This document shows positions 1-10,017 of a stretch of 64,000 bases of DNA, piece after piece. Location: contig NZ_LT906453.1 in the NCBI RefSeq assembly GCF_900187045.1, forward strand, positions 1,922,001-1,986,000, written 5' to 3'. Under the pieces are notes generated by a model, which saw nothing but the letters and a program-made list of their open reading frames with translations, did no database searches and was not told the origin of the DNA. Source of the stretch: Dermatophilus congolensis. GTDB taxonomy: Bacteria; Actinomycetota; Actinomycetes; Actinomycetales; Dermatophilaceae. The position numbers were made by a program, and so were the translations under genes. The first letter of the stretch is position 1; each line of letters begins with the position of its first letter.

Positions 1-1625
1 CCCACCACCGACCGATCAGCCTGGAACTGAGCGAACGACGTCTCCAAAATCTCTCGCGCCCGAACCCGACCGAACGTGCCAACCAAGTTCACCGCCATGT
101 TGTAAGTCGGGCGGAAACTGCTACGCAACGGATACGTCCGCGTCGAAGCCAACCCACCCACCGCCAACGGATCCACCCGCGGGTTCCACAACACCACCGC
201 GTGACCCTCAATATCGATGCCACGCCTACCGGCACGACCAGTCAACTGCGTGTACTCAGCCGGGGTGATGTCAGCGTGCGTCTCCCCATTGAACTTCACC
301 AACTTTTCCAACACCACCGTACGTGCAGGCATATTCACCCCCAACGCCAACGTCTCAGTGGCAAACACCGCCCGCACATACCCGGCGAGAAATAACTCCT
401 CCACAATCTCCCGGAACGCCGGCAACATCCCTGCGTGATGCGCTGCGAACCCCCGCGAAGCAGCCTCAATAAACTCCCAGTAGTGCAAAACAGACAAATC
501 CTCAGCCGCCAAACCCGCCACCCGCGACTCAACAATCCGGCGGACCTCCTCGGCCTCAGCAGTGCTAGTCAGCCTCGTTCCATGACTCAACAGCTGAGTC
601 ACTGCCGCATCACACCCCACACGACTAAAAATGAACGTAATCGCAGGCAACAGCCCCGCACGGTCAAGACGGTCAATGACCTGCGCCCGGCTTGGCATCC
701 CCGCCGAGCCGCGACCAGCACCCAGCCCTTGAGCGCCACCAGCATTCCAACGATCCCCGCCCCGACCACGCACCTGCCGGCCGCGGCGCCCCCGCGGCGC
801 ACCCCGATCTTCCAACCGGCCACGCCGATCCGTGCTCGAACGCGAACTACGAATCGCCTCAATCAAATCCGGATTAACAAGCGTACTTTCCTGGCGCGCT
901 GCACCAGGACGACCCGCGACACGGGTATCAGCACGATCAGGCTCAGCATCAACGAACAAGTCATAAATCGTTGTTCCCACCATCATGTGCTGCCACAACG
1001 GAACCGGACGATGCTCCTCCACCACCACCTCGGTGTCGCCCCGCACCGCCCCCAACCAATCACCAAACTCCTCAGCATTACTGACCGTCGCCGACAATGC
1101 CGCCACCTGCACATCACCAGGAAGGTGAATAATCACCTCTTCCCACACCGCACCACGCGCACGATCTGCCAAGTAATGGACCTCATCCATCACCACAAAC
1201 GCCAAACCGCGCAACGTATCGGACCCGGCATACATCATGTTGCGCAGCACCTCCGTGGTCATCACCACCACCGGCGCCTCACCGTTGATCGAGGAATCCC
1301 CCGTCAACAACCCCACATTCTCAGCGCCATACCGCGTCACTAGATCGTGATACTTCTGGTTCGACAACGCCTTAATCGGCGTGGTGTAAAAAGCTTTCTG
1401 CCCCCTCGACAGCGCCAAATGCACCGCAAACTCACCCACGATCGTCTTACCCGCGCCCGTGGGTGCAGCCACCAACACACCCCGGCCATCCTCCAACGCA
1501 GCACACGCCCGCTCTTGAAAATCATCAAGTGGGAAATCAAGCAAGTCACAAAACTCCGCCAGTCGACGATGGTGGGCAACACCTTTAGCTCGTGACCGGG
1601 CATAACGCTCTGCAGGAGACGACAT
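1..1625 (-). CDS. helY: DEAD/DEAH-box RNA helicase HelY (Ski2/Mtr4-like), C-terminus outside window
   Basis: Superfamily 2 helicase of the Ski2/Mtr4 type, expected to unwind RNA in processing or decay. The 5' part of the gene is present; it runs off the left edge. Walker A APTGAGKT lies at residues 54-61, a DEVH box near residue 148, an SAT-type motif III (ALSATV) follows, and motif VI (QLTGRAGRRG) is near residue 463. Between the two RecA-like domains there is a low-complexity Arg/Gly-rich insert (about residues 255-310, RGRRGRQVRGRGG). The ATG at 1625 starts MSSPAERYARS. It lies downstream of tatA-tatC on the same strand, as in mycobacteria. Family assignment is firm; the RNA substrate is not known from sequence. 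Confidence 0.93.
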   Translation of the reverse strand, partial: MSSPAERYARSRAKGVAHHRRLAEFCDLLDFPLDDFQERACAALEDGRGVLVAAPTGAGKTIVGEFAVHLALSRGQKAFYTTPIKALSNQKYHDLVTRYGAENVGLLTGDSSINGEAPVVVMTTEVLRNMMYAGSDTLRGLAFVVMDEVHYLADRARGAVWEEVIIHLPGDVQVAALSATVSNAEEFGDWLGAVRGDTEVVVEEHRPVPLWQHMMVGTTIYDLFVDAEPDRADTRVAGRPGAARQESTLVNPDLIEAIRSSRSSTDRRGRLEDRGAPRGRRGRQVRGRGGDRWNAGGAQGLGAGRGSAGMPSRAQVIDRLDRAGLLPAITFIFSRVGCDAAVTQLLSHGTRLTSTAEAEEVRRIVESRVAGLAAEDLSVLHYWEFIEAASRGFAAHHAGMLPAFREIVEELFLAGYVRAVFATETLALGVNMPARTVVLEKLVKFNGETHADITPAEYTQLTGRAGRRGIDIEGHAVVLWNPRVDPLAVGGLASTRTYPLRSSFRPTYNMAVNLVGTFGRVRAREILETSFAQFQADRSVV

Positions 1626-1677
1626 GTGGCCCAGGCTACGTCAGAGAACCCCTGGCGATCCCAGGCCACCGCACTAG

Positions 1678-2550
1678 TTACAACGGACTGGCCTGATCAT
1701 CACTAAGATTCGACCACTCAGGACGTTTACGCGCTTTACTGCGCTCCAACAGCGAAGCCACAGCCCACGCTGCGAAATACAAAACAGTCATCGGGATGGC
1801 CAAACCAAACATCGTCCACGGATCCGGCGTGGGGGTGATGAACGCAGCAAACACAAACAACCCCACCACCGCGAAACGCCACCCGCGCAACATCGCCGCA
1901 GCGGGGAAAACCCCAATCATGTTCAACCCCACCAAGAACACCGGCAGCAAAAACGCGCACCCAAACGCCACAATGAACCTAGTCACGAACGTCAAATACT
2001 CATCCGCGGGCACAATATTGACACCCTGCGACGGCGTGAAACCGATCAAAATGACAATTGCCTTCGGCAACGTCACATACGCCAACCAGCACCCCGACAC
2101 AAACAACGGAATCGCCGTCAGCATGAACGCCAACGCCGTCCACTTCTCCTTACGGCGCAGCCCCGGCACGATAAACGCCCACACCTGATAAATCCACACC
2201 GGGCTGGACAAAATAAGCGCCACAAACAGCGCCACCTGAATCTGCACCGCCAACGGCGAGGTCAGCGTCGCATAATTCACATCTCCCCGCCGCATACGCA
2301 GCGGCGAAGTCAAATCGTTCAAGATCGGCTCGTACCACATCCACCCAGGCACAGCAGCCACAACCAACGCCAACAACGCAACCAAAAAACGGTTTTTCAA
2401 CTCCCGCAGGTGCTCCGCGAGAGGCATACGCCCCTCCGGATCCCTACGACGATGCTTCAACCGCGGACGACGAACCTGCCTGTGCACCGAACTTCCGGCA
2501 ACACCGGGACCGTCAACATCGGTCACCTCATGCCCCCCAGAGGCACTCAC
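1678..2550 (-). CDS. tatC: Sec-independent (twin-arginine) protein translocase subunit TatC
   Basis: Integral membrane receptor of the Tat system, which binds twin-arginine signal peptides and exports folded proteins. The 290-residue product has a charged cytosolic N-terminus, then the family entry motif [12 protein letters not shown] at about residues 43-54 and six hydrophobic segments, ending in a polar tail. The GTG start at 2550 overlaps the tatA stop by 4 nt, so the two are probably translationally coupled. An internal start at MPLAEHL (near residue 42) would also fit the family length. No separate tatB is seen here. Confidence 0.95.
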   Translation of the reverse strand: MSASGGHEVTDVDGPGVAGSSVHRQVRRPRLKHRRRDPEGRMPLAEHLRELKNRFLVALLALVVAAVPGWMWYEPILNDLTSPLRMRRGDVNYATLTSPLAVQIQVALFVALILSSPVWIYQVWAFIVPGLRRKEKWTALAFMLTAIPLFVSGCWLAYVTLPKAIVILIGFTPSQGVNIVPADEYLTFVTRFIVAFGCAFLLPVFLVGLNMIGVFPAAAMLRGWRFAVVGLFVFAAFITPTPDPWTMFGLAIPMTVLYFAAWAVASLLERSKARKRPEWSNLSDDQASPL

Positions 2551-2897
2551 GCGCGGTACTGCGCGTTACCCGAACCATCATTAAAAGGCCGTTTCTCCTG
2601 CACCGCAGACGGAGTTTCCTGCCCAGCCTGCGCCGAAGGAGACTGCTCCGGCTCACGCGGCGCCGTCTGCTGAGGCTGCTGAGGCGCAGTACTCGAAGGA
2701 GAAGCAACATCACCATGCACCGTGTCCTGCGACGCAGCACTACGGTGATCACGCTTCAACTCATCAACCTCAGACTTAAAAATCCTCATCGAACGCCCCA
2801 AACTACGCGCAGCATCAGGCAACTTCTTCCACCCGAACAACACAACGATGACCACAATGATCACCAGCGCTTCAGGACCACCAAGCCAACTCGGCAT
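2547..2897 (-). CDS. tatA: Twin-arginine translocase subunit TatA
   Basis: Small pore-forming Tat component. The 116-residue protein has one N-terminal membrane helix ([18 protein letters not shown], with the conserved FGxxKLPD element), an amphipathic helix ([16 protein letters not shown]) and a Gln/Pro-rich tail ending QYRA. I chose the ATG at 2897 (MPSWLGG) over the longer open frame from 2948 because GAAAGG sits about 8 nt upstream and family members begin just before the membrane helix. It lies upstream of and overlaps tatC. Confidence 0.93.
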   Translation of the reverse strand: MPSWLGGPEALVIIVVIVVLFGWKKLPDAARSLGRSMRIFKSEVDELKRDHRSAASQDTVHGDVASPSSTAPQQPQQTAPREPEQSPSAQAGQETPSAVQEKRPFNDGSGNAQYRA

Positions 2898-3034
2898 GAC
2901 CAGGCCTTTCATCAGAAAACATTCATTGTCAACCCCGACATCACACACCTACCGGAGCCCTCGCCAGTCTAAGCGCGCAACCTCACCCCCGCCCGCGAGG
3001 CAACCTGCCCATCCCTTCAGGTTCCATACTCAAC

Positions 3035-4027
3035 TCACTCGTAATAATCCAACGCACGCTGCGCACCACGCGAAACCTCAACCGCTACATGTGCCGGCTC
3101 AACCACCCGCACCGACCCACCAGACCTCCACACCAAACGCCTCACCCACGACGGATCCTTCACCAACAAACGCACCAACTGATCCGGCTCATCATCCGCA
3201 CTACCAGACCCCTGCGCATCCTCCACCGACACCACCGGGTAATACTCACCAATCCACCGCGACTGCGGCCCCACCCGAAGAACCACCTCAATAGAAGCAT
3301 CCAACGGCCCCTGCGTAGGCGCCGCCGCATCCTCAAACGCGCCCCGCGGAGGCACACTCTCCACCTCCAACACCTCCAACGACACAATCCGATCCAACCG
3401 GAACGTACGCACCCCCTGCGCCCGATGACACCAACCCCGCAAATACCAATGCGCCCCCGAATGCTCCAACCGCACCGGATCAACATCCCGATCCGTCACC
3501 TCATCGCGCGCAACATTCAAATAGCGCAACTGCACCCGCCGCTTATCACGCAACGCCTGCCGCACCTGACCAACCCACCGCGCAGCATCCTCATCAACAA
3601 GATCAACACCCATACGCCGCGCCAACTCCACCGCGTCATCCCCACCAACATGCCCCGTAGCCTCCACCAACTTCTCCAACGCCGAAGCAACCACCGCCGG
3701 ATCAGCAAGACCAGGAACCGACCCCAACGCCTCCAACCCCACAATCAACGACAACGCCTCATCAGGAGCCAACCGCAACGGCCGCGAAATCTCATCCGCA
3801 TTACGAATAAACACCTCCCCAGACTCCCAATCCGCCTCAATCAACACATCAGGAGTAATCCCAGGCGTACCGCACAAAAAAATCACCGCCAAATCCTTCT
3901 CCACCTGCGCAGCAGTGACCCCAAACACCTTCGCCACCTCCTCCACCGACTCCCCCGGATGCTCCAACACCCACGGCACCATCGTGAGAAGACGCTCCAA
4001 ACGCCGCTTCGCCGGTTCCATACTCAT
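3035..4027 (-). CDS. pafC: WYL-domain transcription activator PafC
   Basis: PafC works with PafB as the PafBC heterodimer that activates DNA-damage genes independently of LexA in mycobacteria. The 330-residue protein has an N-terminal winged-helix segment (about residues 5-60, EEVAKVFGVTAAQVEKDL), a central WYL domain (RVQLRYLNVARDEVTDRDVDPVRLEHSGAHWYLRGWCH, split here for description) and a C-terminal WCX extension. Its ATG overlaps the pafB stop (TCAT at 4024-4027), showing a coupled pair. It lies downstream of the Pup ligase gene, as is usual. Confidence 0.92.
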   Translation of the reverse strand: MSMEPAKRRLERLLTMVPWVLEHPGESVEEVAKVFGVTAAQVEKDLAVIFLCGTPGITPDVLIEADWESGEVFIRNADEISRPLRLAPDEALSLIVGLEALGSVPGLADPAVVASALEKLVEATGHVGGDDAVELARRMGVDLVDEDAARWVGQVRQALRDKRRVQLRYLNVARDEVTDRDVDPVRLEHSGAHWYLRGWCHRAQGVRTFRLDRIVSLEVLEVESVPPRGAFEDAAAPTQGPLDASIEVVLRVGPQSRWIGEYYPVVSVEDAQGSGSADDEPDQLVRLLVKDPSWVRRLVWRSGGSVRVVEPAHVAVEVSRGAQRALDYYE

Positions 4028-5076
4028 CGCTGCCCCTCCTCAAACCCAGCCGCCACAACACCCTTCAACAAACCCACCACCCGCACCCGCAACTCCTGCG
4101 GAGCAACCACCACCACATCAGGCCCATACGACGCCAACTCCCCCGCCATACGGTCCAGATCATCAAAATCCACCACCAACGAATCAAAGCCTGGCATCGA
4201 AAAATCAACCACCGACACATGCTCAGCAGCATCACCACCCACCTGCTCCGCCGCCCGCAACCGCAACGCCGCACCCGCACGCCGCGCCACCAACAACTCA
4301 GCACGACCACCCGCGCCCGGATCCACACTGCGACGAATCATCCTCATCGGATCATGACCTGCAGGAATCCCATACGCCCCCGCACGCCCCACCGACTTAA
4401 CCTCCGAAACAATCCGATCAAGCCGGAACAACCGCTCCGCCCCCCGAACCACATCAAACCCCGTCACATACCAACGCCCATGCCACGCCTGCAACCGCCA
4501 CGGCTGCACCTGCCGCGACGAAACCTCACCACCAGAACGCCGATAATCAAACTTCACCGCACGCCGCGACATCACCGCACGCCGCAACACCTCAAAAGAA
4601 GGCACCGACGTCGAAACCATGAACTGATCAACCTCATCAACCACCCCATCAGCCACACCCGTCAGCAACGCCGACTCCCCCGACTCAGCACCAGCCGCCG
4701 ACAACTTACGAATCGCCGACGCAGCAGTAGGCGCCAACGAACTCGACGACCAAATCCGAGCAGCCAGGCGCAACGCCTCCACCTCACCAGCGCTGAACCG
4801 AATCGGCGGCAAAGCATACGCACGACGATCAATCCGATAACCAACCTCGTCATCAAAAAACGGATCCACCGGCTGCGTCAAAAGAGGAATCCCCAACTCA
4901 CGCAACTCATCCTTATCGCGCTCAAACATGCGATCAAAGAGCTCATCACTGAACTGCTCATACTGGCGCACCTGCCGCCGCAACGTCTCCTTGGGTAGCG
5001 GACGACGCGTAGCCAGAAGCGCGAGAACAAGATTGAGCAGACGCTCAATCTTGGCGTCACCGTTCGAAGATCCCAT
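4024..5076 (-). CDS. pafB: WYL-domain transcription activator PafB
   Basis: Partner of PafC in the DNA-damage response activator. The 350-residue product has an HTH region near its start (KIERLLNLVLALLATRRPL), a WYL domain (AVKFDYRRSGGEVSSRQVQP, then WHGRWYVTGFD) and a C-terminal WCX-type region. The open frame extends upstream to 5109, but the ATG at 5076 (MGSSNGDAKIERL) matches where family proteins begin. With the longer start it would overlap the pafA stop at 5106. Head-to-tail order pafA-pafB-pafC supports one transcript. Confidence 0.91.
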   Translation of the reverse strand: MGSSNGDAKIERLLNLVLALLATRRPLPKETLRRQVRQYEQFSDELFDRMFERDKDELRELGIPLLTQPVDPFFDDEVGYRIDRRAYALPPIRFSAGEVEALRLAARIWSSSSLAPTAASAIRKLSAAGAESGESALLTGVADGVVDEVDQFMVSTSVPSFEVLRRAVMSRRAVKFDYRRSGGEVSSRQVQPWRLQAWHGRWYVTGFDVVRGAERLFRLDRIVSEVKSVGRAGAYGIPAGHDPMRMIRRSVDPGAGGRAELLVARRAGAALRLRAAEQVGGDAAEHVSVVDFSMPGFDSLVVDFDDLDRMAGELASYGPDVVVVAPQELRVRVVGLLKGVVAAGFEEGQR

Positions 5077-5105
5077 GCGGCGAAATCTAGTCCACCCAAC
5101 CCCAC

Positions 5106-6500
5106 TCACCGCAGCGAAACCACACCGCCATCCCCACGCATACTGACAAGCAACTGCTCAACCCGCTCATCATGCGTAGCAAACGGATCCAACAACTCCA
5201 CCTCCCGATCCACCCCACCACCAACCTGCACCCGCGCCCAATCCACCGAACACGGCAAACCAGCCTGCCTCGCCGCCACCACAACAGCCCCACGCAACAC
5301 CGCCCGCGTCCTGGGCGGAACCGTCATCGCCTCCCGCGCCCGCGCATCAGAAATAAGCACATCCACCTCACCAGCACGCTCCAACGCAGCAAAAAGTCCC
5401 TGCCCCGGACGGACATCATGAAAAAGCAAGTCCAAAGCAGCCACCCGCGCATCCTGCAAATCCGTGCCGTGACGCTCCATAAACCGATCAAGAACACGCC
5501 TCTTGACCGCCCAATCAACCTGCCGCGACAACACCGCCCAATCCCGCGACTCCACCGCCGTAAGCACCCCATCCCACAACTGCAACACCCGCTCATCAGC
5601 AGGCCCGGATACGCCCACCCGATCCAGATAATCGACCACCGCCGCATAAAACGCGCGCTGCACCTCAACCGCACGCATCCGCTTGCCATCAGCAAGCGAA
5701 ACCACCGACCACGGATCCCTACTGATCGCACGAATAGCACGCGCATTCGACGCCAACCCCACAACCGGCGCAGGCGCACCACTTTCCAACACCCGCAACA
5801 CCAACTCCGTGGTCCCCACCTTCAGCAAAGTGCTGGTCTGCGTCATCGTCGAATCACCTACGATGACGTGCAAACGGCGGTACATATTCGCATCAGCATG
5901 AGGCTCATCGCGGGCATTAATCATCGGACGCGAACGCGTAGTGGCATGCGAAACCCCCTCCCACACCACCTCTGCACGCTGCGAAATATCAAACCGAACC
6001 GGCTCATCTGCACCCCGCTGCGGGCGAACAACCCGCCCCGCGCCACAAAAAATTTGCCGCGTCACCAAAAACGGAGCAAGCAACTCCGATAAAGCCTCAA
6101 CACGCCCACTACGACGCACCAAATAGTTCTCATGACAGCCATACGAATTACCAACAGAATCAAGGTTGTTCTTCAATACCCTGAACGTTCCCTCGATACC
6201 GTCCTGGGCCAACCTACGCACAGCACCACCAGCCAGCTCATCCATGATGAGCTCACCAGCACGATCATGAGCAACAAGATCAAACACATCCGTGCACTCA
6301 GCAGTGGCGTACTCAGGATGATTCCCCACATCCAAATACAACCGAGCACCACTATCGGTAAAAACATTAGACGTGCGATGACGGCCAATAATATCCCGGA
6401 ACATCGCCCGCGCAGCCTCATCCCCCGACAGGCGCCTCCTGCCCTCATACGTGAAGGAGACGCCGTACTCGGTTTCCACCCCCATGACGCGAGACGTCAC
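5106..6500 (-). CDS. pafA: Pup-protein ligase PafA
   Basis: Carboxylate-amine ligase of the glutamine-synthetase superfamily. It uses ATP to join the C-terminal glutamate of Pup to substrate lysines. The 464-residue protein opens with MGVETEYGV, the ATP/Mg-binding strand of the family, and contains ARLYLDVGNHPEYATAEC, KNNLDSVGNSYGCHENYL, TTRSRPMINARDEPHAD and RRLHVIVGDS. It lacks the extra loop near the N-terminus that marks Dop, and differs from the dop product encoded nearby. Its start overlaps the prcA stop by 4 nt. Confidence 0.97.
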   Translation of the reverse strand: MTSRVMGVETEYGVSFTYEGRRRLSGDEAARAMFRDIIGRHRTSNVFTDSGARLYLDVGNHPEYATAECTDVFDLVAHDRAGELIMDELAGGAVRRLAQDGIEGTFRVLKNNLDSVGNSYGCHENYLVRRSGRVEALSELLAPFLVTRQIFCGAGRVVRPQRGADEPVRFDISQRAEVVWEGVSHATTRSRPMINARDEPHADANMYRRLHVIVGDSTMTQTSTLLKVGTTELVLRVLESGAPAPVVGLASNARAIRAISRDPWSVVSLADGKRMRAVEVQRAFYAAVVDYLDRVGVSGPADERVLQLWDGVLTAVESRDWAVLSRQVDWAVKRRVLDRFMERHGTDLQDARVAALDLLFHDVRPGQGLFAALERAGEVDVLISDARAREAMTVPPRTRAVLRGAVVVAARQAGLPCSVDWARVQVGGGVDREVELLDPFATHDERVEQLLVSMRGDGGVVSLR

Positions 6501-7225
6501 GCCTGACCTTCCAACACGCCCTCACTCTCACCGGCACCATCACACGAACGCAACCACTCCTGCACCCGCGCCACCGGAACCCGCCGGAAAGAACGACGCG
6601 CACAACCCCGCTCCAAAACAGCAACCTCCAACTGGCTACTGCGCTCAACGGCATCGCCACGAGGCAACAACGCAGCAGCCGCCTGCCCCACTGCATGCGC
6701 GCAGCTCATTCCTACATCCCAGGTGTCCCGCAAAGTCGCACTCAAGGCCTCTCCATCACCACCCATCGCAACAAAGCCCTCCTCGTCTCCGACGCTGCCA
6801 TCAAAACGCAACCGGAACAACGCATCCTCAGCCGCAGTAGCACCAACCTCAGCCACAACAAGCTCCACCTCATACGGCTTAGGACCAGCCGTGAACGCCA
6901 CCCCCAACGACTGCGAATACGCATTAGCCAGAGCCCTAGCCGTGACATCCTCACGCGCATAGGCATAACCACGCCCATCGGCATAACGAATCCCCGCCAC
7001 CCGCAAGCTCTCAAACTCGTGATACTTACCAACCGCGGCGAAAGCGATCCGATCATAAATTTCGGAAATCTTATGCAACGAAGTCGACGGGTTCTCAGCA
7101 ACAAGAACCACCCCATCAGCACAGCTACCCACCACAACCGACCTGCCACGCGCTATACCTTTACGCGCGAACTCAACCCGATCCTTAACAAGCTGCTCCG
7201 GTGAAACATAGAACGACGTACTCAT
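6497..7225 (-). CDS. prcA: 20S proteasome alpha subunit PrcA
   Basis: Structural outer-ring subunit of the actinobacterial 20S core, which gates entry and docks the ATPase ring. The 242-residue sequence starts MSTSFYVSPEQLVKDRVEFA and includes RKGIARGRSVVVGSCADGVVL and KISEIYDRIAFAAVGKYHEF, typical of bacterial alpha subunits. It has no N-terminal catalytic Thr. It is translationally coupled to prcB (stop at 7222, overlap of 4 nt) and to pafA downstream. Confidence 0.96.
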   Translation of the reverse strand: MSTSFYVSPEQLVKDRVEFARKGIARGRSVVVGSCADGVVLVAENPSTSLHKISEIYDRIAFAAVGKYHEFESLRVAGIRYADGRGYAYAREDVTARALANAYSQSLGVAFTAGPKPYEVELVVAEVGATAAEDALFRLRFDGSVGDEEGFVAMGGDGEALSATLRDTWDVGMSCAHAVGQAAAALLPRGDAVERSSQLEVAVLERGCARRSFRRVPVARVQEWLRSCDGAGESEGVLEGQA

Positions 7226-8055
7226 GCCCGGCCCTCCTGCCGCTGGCGACGCGCAGCCAATAACTCAGTCACGATGCCCTCCAACTTCTGCGGGCTTACC
7301 TCTTCAGCCCCATCAGGAGTAACCACCGCACACGTAGGCCAAATACCTCGAGCAAGATCAGGACCACCAGTTGCACTGTCATCATCAGCGGCATCCACAA
7401 GCGCTTCAATAAGCACACGCACAGCCTCATCAACACCAAGCCCAGGCCGCCACGTTTTCTTCAACGAGCCACGCGCAAACATCGCACCGGACCCAATCGA
7501 ATGAAAATCGTGCTCCTCATAACACCCACCCGTAACGTCATAGGTGAAAATCCGGCCCGGCGAAGCAGAACGAGCCACACGCCGATCACCAGCCGGATGC
7601 GAAGCAACAAACAACGGCAACACCGGCAACCCACGCATCGCCATCGTCATCTGGGCACGCAACATCGTCGCCAACCGGTTGGCCTTGCCATCAACCGACA
7701 ACGGCACACCCTCGATCTTGGCGAAATGCTCAATCTCCACACCAAAAAGTTTGACCAGCTCAACCGCTAAGCCAGCGGTACCCGCAATCCCCACCGCCGA
7801 ATGCTCATCCGTAACAAACACCTTCGTGATGTCATGGCTAGCGATAAGACTTCCCGCCGTCGCCCGACGATCACCAGCAATCACCACACCCTGACCAAAC
7901 GTAGCCGCAGCAATAGTGGTCCCATGCGGAGCAGAGGCATGCCACCCCGACTCCCCCGCACCCTGCACAGCACAATCACCATGCCCCGGCAACAAATGCG
8001 GCGCCGAATCAGCGAGATACTGACTAAAAGACGAATCCTGCAGTGGCCCGATCAC
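7222..8055 (-). CDS. prcB: 20S proteasome beta subunit PrcB (precursor)
   Basis: Catalytic subunit of the proteasome. The 277-residue precursor carries a 45-residue propeptide ending in HG before Thr46 (HG/TTIAAATF), so autocleavage would expose the Thr nucleophile. The conserved GVVIAGDRRATAG segment follows, and Lys and Asp positions of the Ntn-hydrolase fold are in the expected places. The ATG overlaps the stop of pup by 4 nt. Order pup-prcB-prcA-pafA is the classical one. Confidence 0.97.
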   Translation of the reverse strand: MIGPLQDSSFSQYLADSAPHLLPGHGDCAVQGAGESGWHASAPHGTTIAAATFGQGVVIAGDRRATAGSLIASHDITKVFVTDEHSAVGIAGTAGLAVELVKLFGVEIEHFAKIEGVPLSVDGKANRLATMLRAQMTMAMRGLPVLPLFVASHPAGDRRVARSASPGRIFTYDVTGGCYEEHDFHSIGSGAMFARGSLKKTWRPGLGVDEAVRVLIEALVDAADDDSATGGPDLARGIWPTCAVVTPDGAEEVSPQKLEGIVTELLAARRQRQEGRA

Positions 8056-8240
8056 TGTCCACCCTTCTGTACAAAGTTCGCAACAAACTCTTCAGCATGA
8101 GTCTCCAGAACAGCATCGATATCATCCAAAACCGCATCAAGATCCGCATGCACACCAGTAGCTCGACCAGACTCCGCTACCTGCTCAACACCCGCATCAT
8201 CTTCTTCATAAATATCGGAAACACGTTTTTGCCCAGCCAT
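8052..8240 (-). CDS. pup: Prokaryotic ubiquitin-like protein Pup
   Basis: Small disordered tag that marks proteins for the proteasome. The 62-residue product starts MAGQKRVSDIYEED, has the coiled-coil-forming ARC-binding region (DLDAVLDDIDAVLETHAEEF) and ends in VQKGGQ. A C-terminal Gln means Dop must deamidate it to Glu before ligation. I chose the ATG at 8240 over an upstream one at 8255 because AGGAGG sits just before it. The stop overlaps the prcB start, and dop ends 33 nt upstream. Confidence 0.97.
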   Translation of the reverse strand: MAGQKRVSDIYEEDDAGVEQVAESGRATGVHADLDAVLDDIDAVLETHAEEFVANFVQKGGQ

Positions 8241-8273
8241 CACAACCTCCTGCATCTACATTCACAACTGTTT

Positions 8274-9866
8274 TCAATCTAACCGGCCATCCACAGGAAA
8301 ATCGCACCCGCTCACCGCCCTAAACGCCGCCCCCACATACGAAAAAAGATCACCCCGACACTGTCCAACCGGATCATCACCAACCTGATCACGCGCACCC
8401 AAAGCAGGATCAACACACCACAACCGCGACACACCAGCATCCTCAAGCACGAGAGTTTCCCACGACGCGGCAACCACATTCACAGCCCCATCAACGCAAC
8501 GCCCCCGCAACCAGGCCCGCGTATGCCCCGGCGGCAACCACACAGCCGCCGCGACATCATCCTCCGGAACAAGCCGATGCAACCGCCCCGCCCGCTCAAG
8601 CACACGCGCCACCCCCACTTCAGGACGAGTATCAGCCCACTGAATATCCACCGCACGCAACTTCGGACTATCCCACGACCCCCCCTCACGCGCCCGATAA
8701 CGCTCCACCACCGCCCACTTAGCAGCCCAATCAAGCAAATGCGACACCGCCTCCGGCCCATCCGCCAAGCGCGTCAACACCTCATCCCACCAATACAAAA
8801 CCTCATACGTATCCGGGGCACTCTCAGCAGTCACACCAGCATGCTCAGCCGCCGCCTGCCAATAAGCACGCAGCATCTCCACAGCACTGATATGCCTGCC
8901 ATCAACAAGACGAAGACGATGCCGACCCCGCACATCACGAGAAACAGCAACAAGTTCAGCCAGCGGATCAGCCAACTCAAACCGAGGACACACACCACCC
9001 TCAATCAGACCAAGCACCAACGACGTTGACCCCACCTTCAACAACGCCGAAACATCCGCCAAATTCGCGTCACCAATAATCACGTGAAGCCGCCGAAAAC
9101 GCCCCGGATCAGCATGCGGCTCATCACGAGTATTAATAATGGGACGACGAAAAGTCGTCTCCAACCCAACAAGGGCCTCCATAAAATCGCTGCGCGCCCC
9201 AAGCTGAAAACCACCCACCTGAGAACGCTGCCCAAGACCAACCCGACCCGCCCCAGCAAGCACCTGACGAACAACAAAAAACGGAATCAACAACTCAGCA
9301 ATCCGCTCAAACGCAACCCCACGGTCAACGAGATAATTCTCGTGACTACCGTACGAAGCGCCCTTACCATCCGTGTTGTTCTTATACAGCACAAGGCGCT
9401 CGCCACCGCTGCTGGCTGCCGCGATATCACTGCCAGTAAGCATTGCCGCCGCATCCGTAAACGCAACCTCCCCCGCGCGATCCCACATCACCGCTTGCCT
9501 CGGAGTAACACACTCAGGACCGCTGTACTCCGGATGAGCATGATCAACGTAAACACGAGCACCATTAGGGGCAGCAAGACTCGCCAAACGAAGATCCTCA
9601 CCCACCTCATCAGTACGCATCGACTCCTGGGCACAACCACGATCAAGAGTCCACCCGCGCGCATCGACCAACGGACTTTCACCCGCATAATCCCACCGCG
9701 CAACCCGATGCCCCCTCGCCGCAGCCAACGCACCGTACGCCTGCACAAGAAGCTCCGAAGCAGTCATCGGATTAGCGTGAGGATCACCCGCAACGGTGAT
9801 ACCGAACTCAGTCTCGAGCCCCACAACTCGATGGACACCAGCACAACCACGGGTGACAGAAGCCAT
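8274..9866 (-). CDS. dop: Pup deamidase/depupylase Dop
   Basis: Glutamine-synthetase-fold enzyme that deamidates the Pup C-terminal Gln and removes Pup from substrates. The 530-residue protein opens with VVGLETEFGITVAGD, the family ATP-binding strand. It has a long insert at about residues 40-85 (the Dop loop, absent from PafA), then RVYVDHAHPEYSGPEC, KNNTDGKGASYGSHENYL, RPIINTRDEPHADP and RRLHVIIGDAN. Start ATG at 9866 is preceded by GGAG with 8-nt spacing. It is the first gene of the dop-pup-prcBA-pafA chain. Confidence 0.96.
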   Translation of the reverse strand: MASVTRGCAGVHRVVGLETEFGITVAGDPHANPMTASELLVQAYGALAAARGHRVARWDYAGESPLVDARGWTLDRGCAQESMRTDEVGEDLRLASLAAPNGARVYVDHAHPEYSGPECVTPRQAVMWDRAGEVAFTDAAAMLTGSDIAAASSGGERLVLYKNNTDGKGASYGSHENYLVDRGVAFERIAELLIPFFVVRQVLAGAGRVGLGQRSQVGGFQLGARSDFMEALVGLETTFRRPIINTRDEPHADPGRFRRLHVIIGDANLADVSALLKVGSTSLVLGLIEGGVCPRFELADPLAELVAVSRDVRGRHRLRLVDGRHISAVEMLRAYWQAAAEHAGVTAESAPDTYEVLYWWDEVLTRLADGPEAVSHLLDWAAKWAVVERYRAREGGSWDSPKLRAVDIQWADTRPEVGVARVLERAGRLHRLVPEDDVAAAVWLPPGHTRAWLRGRCVDGAVNVVAASWETLVLEDAGVSRLWCVDPALGARDQVGDDPVGQCRGDLFSYVGAAFRAVSGCDFPVDGRLD

Positions 9867-10017
9867 GCAACGACTCCACGCATCACCAACAACGGGTTCA
9901 CAAGAGCACCTAGGCTACTGAGGTGTGCATCCCCGCATACCACTAGTGACATAGCCTGACGATGGTGCTGCCCTAAGCAACACCAGGTAAAAGACCCAAA
10001 ACCTGTGAGGATCAGCT

